Positions 5,629-7,012 of a stretch of DNA of 7,012 nucleotides are shown in pieces (position 1 is the stretch's first letter; every line of letters begins with the position of its first letter). Below the pieces are notes generated by a model. That model was given only the letters and a program-made list of their open reading frames with translations, had not been told where the DNA came from and did no database searches. Both the position numbers and the translations under genes were made by a program. Origin of the DNA: Frankiaceae bacterium (lineage in GTDB: Bacteria; Actinomycetota; Actinomycetes; Mycobacteriales; SCTD01); the NCBI GenBank assembly GCA_947479995.1, contig CANKBT010000162.1, forward strand, positions 1 through 7,012, given 5' to 3'.

Positions 5629-6546
5629 ATGGACGTCGACCCGCGCCGGCTGCGCGTGCTGCACGCCGTCGCCGTGCGCGGCGGGGTCGGCGAGGCGGCG
5701 GCGCTGCTGCACCTCACCCCGTCGGCCGTTTCGCAGCAGCTGGCCCTGCTCGAGCGCGAGGTCGGCGTGCCGCTGCTCGACCGCAGCCGCCGGCGCATCG
5801 GGCTCACCGCCGCGGGGCGCGTGCTCGCCGGCCACGCCGCCGCCGTCGAGGAGCAGCTGGCGGCCGCCCGCCGCGACCTCGCCGCCCTCACCGGCCGGGC
5901 CAGCGGGCCGGTGCGCGTGGCCGCCATGGGCACCGTCGTGCGGCACCTGCTGCTGCCGGTGATGGCCCGGCTCGCCGAGGAGCAGCCCGAGGTGGTGCCG
6001 ACGGTCCGCGAGCTGTGGGGGCCGCCCGCGCTGCACGAGCTGCGCACCGGCGCGGTCGACCTCGCCGTCGGCGAGCGCGACGGCGGGGAGCCCGAGCCGT
6101 CGCTGCGCGGGCTGGTGGTCGAGACGCTCTACGACGACGAGTACCGCGTCGTCGTGCCGGCGCTGTGGGCGGCCCCGCCGACCTCGACCGCGGACCTCGC
6201 GGCCGTCGCGTGGGTCGCCGGGCCGCCCGGCTCGGCCACCGGCGACGCGCTCGCCCGGGTCGCCGCCGAGGCGGGCTTCACCCCGCGGATGGTGCACGTC
6301 TGCGACGACTACGCCATGGCGCAGGACCTCGTCGGCGCCGGCCACGGCGCCGCGGTGCTGCCGCTGCTGGCGCTCACGGCTCCGCGCGAGGACGTCCGCG
6401 TGGCGGCCCTGCCGCCCGTCGGCGTGCGCCACCTGCAGCTGCTCACCCGCCGCACCCGCGGGGCGCAGGAGCCGGTCGTGGCCGCGCTCGTCGACGCGCT
6501 GCGGGCCACCGCCGCCGACCTCACCCGCGCCCGCACCCCCGCCTGA
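5629..6546 (+). CDS. LysR-type transcriptional regulator
   Basis: A DNA-binding regulator of 305 residues, typical for the family. Residues about 5-64 form the winged helix-turn-helix, with the recognition helix PSAVSQQLALLEREVG at 31-46 and the wing GVPLLDRSRRRIGLTAAG at 46-63. A linker helix runs to about 90. Residues 94-297 form the periplasmic-binding-protein-like effector domain (SGPVRVAAMGTVVRHLLLPV onward, with DLAVGE and the GAGHGAAVLPLLAL segment). The effector cannot be read from the sequence. ATG at 5629 is well supported by TAGGAA (5617-5622), 6 nt upstream. It is divergent from the small membrane protein gene, the likely target, and probably represses itself as most of the family do. 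Nearly every codon ends in G or C. The structured repeat array starts 4 nt after its stop codon. Confidence 0.95.
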   Translation: MDVDPRRLRVLHAVAVRGGVGEAAALLHLTPSAVSQQLALLEREVGVPLLDRSRRRIGLTAAGRVLAGHAAAVEEQLAAARRDLAALTGRASGPVRVAAMGTVVRHLLLPVMARLAEEQPEVVPTVRELWGPPALHELRTGAVDLAVGERDGGEPEPSLRGLVVETLYDDEYRVVVPALWAAPPTSTADLAAVAWVAGPPGSATGDALARVAAEAGFTPRMVHVCDDYAMAQDLVGAGHGAAVLPLLALTAPREDVRVAALPPVGVRHLQLLTRRTRGAQEPVVAALVDALRATAADLTRARTPA

Positions 6547-6549
6547 CGC

Positions 6550-6622
6550 GGGCGCGCGGGGTGCTCACCCCGTTGCGTCTGCCCGGGGTGAGCGGTGGGC
6601 CTCCGTGTCGGGCAGACGCAGA
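6550..6622 (+). repeat. Repeat copy 1
   Basis: The core is 6563-6622. Helix A: GCTCACCCCG (6563-6572) pairs with CGGGGTGAGC (6584-6593), 10 bp, around an 11-nt loop. Helix B: TGCGTCTGCCC (6574-6584), mostly that loop, pairs perfectly with GGGCAGACGCA (6610-6620), 11 bp. The core ends in CAGA where the other copies have CAAC. Confidence 0.85.
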
Positions 6623-6664
6623 GGAGGCGGTGGCGCCGCGACCGGCCCGGCCGCGCGGAGGCTC

Positions 6665-6737
6665 GGGCGCGCGGCGCGCTCACCCCGTTGCGTCTGCTCC
6701 GGGTGAGCGGTGGGCCTCCGCATCGGGCAGACGCAAC
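6665..6737 (+). repeat. Repeat copy 2
   Basis: The core is 6678-6737. Helix A has 8 continuous pairs (6678-6685 with 6701-6708), then a C-C mismatch. Helix B is the longest of the three: GTTGCGTCTGCTC (6687-6699) pairs with GGGCAGACGCAAC (6725-6737) over 13 positions, with one T-G wobble (6698-6726). Confidence 0.85.
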
Positions 6738-6784
6738 AGGGACGTGGTGGCCCGCGACCCGCCGGGCCGCGCGCGCAGGCTCGG

Positions 6785-6857
6785 GGGCGCGCGGGGAGCT
6801 CACCCCGTGGCGTCTGCTCGGGGTGAGCGGTGGGCCCCCGCGTCCAGCAGACGCAAC
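6785..6857 (+). repeat. Repeat copy 3
   Basis: The core is 6798-6857. Helix A is a perfect 10 bp (6798-6807 with 6819-6828) around an 11-nt loop. Helix B pairs GCGTCTGCT (6810-6818) with AGCAGACGC (6846-6854), 9 bp, then has one G-A mismatch and two more pairs. The position that is C-G in copy 1 and T-G in copy 2 is T-A here. Confidence 0.85.
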
Positions 6858-6894
6858 AGGGGGCGGACAACGCCGCGCAGGCACCCCTGAGACG

Positions 6895-6933
6895 CCGACG
6901 GCGCCGCACCCGCGAGGGGTGCGGCGCCGTCGG
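6895..6933. terminator. Perfect 17-bp hairpin, likely terminator of the minus-strand gene at the right edge
   Basis: CCGACGGCGCCGCACCC (6895-6911) and GGGTGCGGCGCCGTCGG (6917-6933) are exact reverse complements around a 5-nt loop GCGAG. It lies 15 nt past the stop codon at 6949 in the minus direction. It could also stop plus-strand transcription through lysR and the repeat array. No clear T-tract is present on either side. Confidence 0.75.
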
Positions 6934-6948
6934 GCGCGGGCGTACGGG

Positions 6949-7012
6949 CTAGAGGCCGGACTGCCCCGTGTGCGGGCCCTCGCCGCTGTCGGGCGTCGGC
7001 TCGACGGCCTTC
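6949..7012 (-). CDS. C-terminal end of an unidentified gene entering from the right edge
   Basis: The minus strand reads KAVEPTPDSGEGPHTGQSGL and then a TAG stop at 6949-6951, with the rest of the gene outside the window. The strong hairpin 15 nt beyond the stop supports a true gene end here. The tail is polar and Pro/Gly-rich, like a disordered C-terminus. It is too short to identify the product. Confidence 0.5.
   Translation of the reverse strand, partial: KAVEPTPDSGEGPHTGQSGL

Larger units (their letters stand above)
6550..6857 (+). repeat. Three-copy tandem array of a 115-120 nt unit with structured cores
   Basis: This non-coding stretch after lysR holds three copies of one unit with periods of 115 and 120 nt. 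Each unit is a 13-nt lead (GGGCGCGCGG plus three variable bases), a conserved 60-nt core, and a GC-rich spacer of 42 or 47 nt. The two spacers are themselves related: both carry GCGACC, then a GGCC-rich run, then GGCTC just before the next copy. The array is therefore a tandem duplication and not three independent insertions. Two mutually overlapping inverted repeats lie inside each core. I see no terminal inverted repeats, target duplication or transposase. Open frames across it exist only because GC-rich repeats lack stops. Strand is nominal. Confidence 0.9.

Noticed and set aside
5221..6432. 403-codon minus-strand ORF opposite lysR
   Set aside because: Shadow of the clear LysR reading frame; low-complexity composition.
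6550..6857. CRISPR array
   Set aside because: Only three long imperfect units, spacers related to each other, and periods far longer than CRISPR; no cas genes.
6309..6909. Minus-strand ORFs through the repeat array with repeated Cys/Pro/Thr/Arg motifs
   Set aside because: The apparent protein repeats come from the DNA repeat. The periods of 115 and 120 nt differ and 115 is not a multiple of three, so no consistent coding constraint is seen.

Overview
The window is very GC-rich, with almost every codon in most genes ending in G or C. It also shows GTG starts, weak or absent Shine-Dalgarno sites before some genes, and -10-like hexamers sitting directly upstream of start codons. Together with a short-form IlvA and a CBU_0592-type membrane protein, this suggests a high-GC actinobacterium. 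The sequence does not allow a genus to be named.

Layout: a secreted zinc metalloprotease-like gene runs off the left edge on the minus strand (1-983). Divergent from it is a plus-strand pair: peptide deformylase (def, 1056-1694), then threonine ammonia-lyase (ilvA, 1663-2931), which overlaps def by 32 nt. Two minus-strand genes of unknown function follow. One is a 214-residue protein (2913-3557) whose 3' end overlaps the ilvA 3' end. The other is a 513-residue glycine-rich, coiled-coil, probably membrane-bound protein (3696-5237) with clearly lower GC at third codon positions than its neighbours, so it may be an acquired gene. A small three-helix membrane protein (5309-5557, minus) with a strong hairpin after its stop lies back to back with a LysR-type regulator (5629-6546, plus).

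From 6550 to 6857 there is no gene. Instead there are three tandem copies of an imperfect 115-120 nt unit. Each copy carries a conserved 60-nt core in which the loop of one hairpin is complementary to a segment further downstream. One base pair of that second helix changes in a pairing-preserving way across the copies. A 17-bp perfect hairpin (6895-6933) then lies just after the 3' end of a minus-strand gene entering from the right edge (stop at 6949).

How the genes work together: def and ilvA are probably co-transcribed and translationally coupled but act in unrelated processes (N-terminal maturation of proteins and isoleucine biosynthesis). The LysR regulator plausibly controls the divergent small membrane protein. 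I see no recognisable multi-gene defence, secretion or biosynthetic system. The most unusual items are the structured repeat array and the orphan coiled-coil membrane protein.
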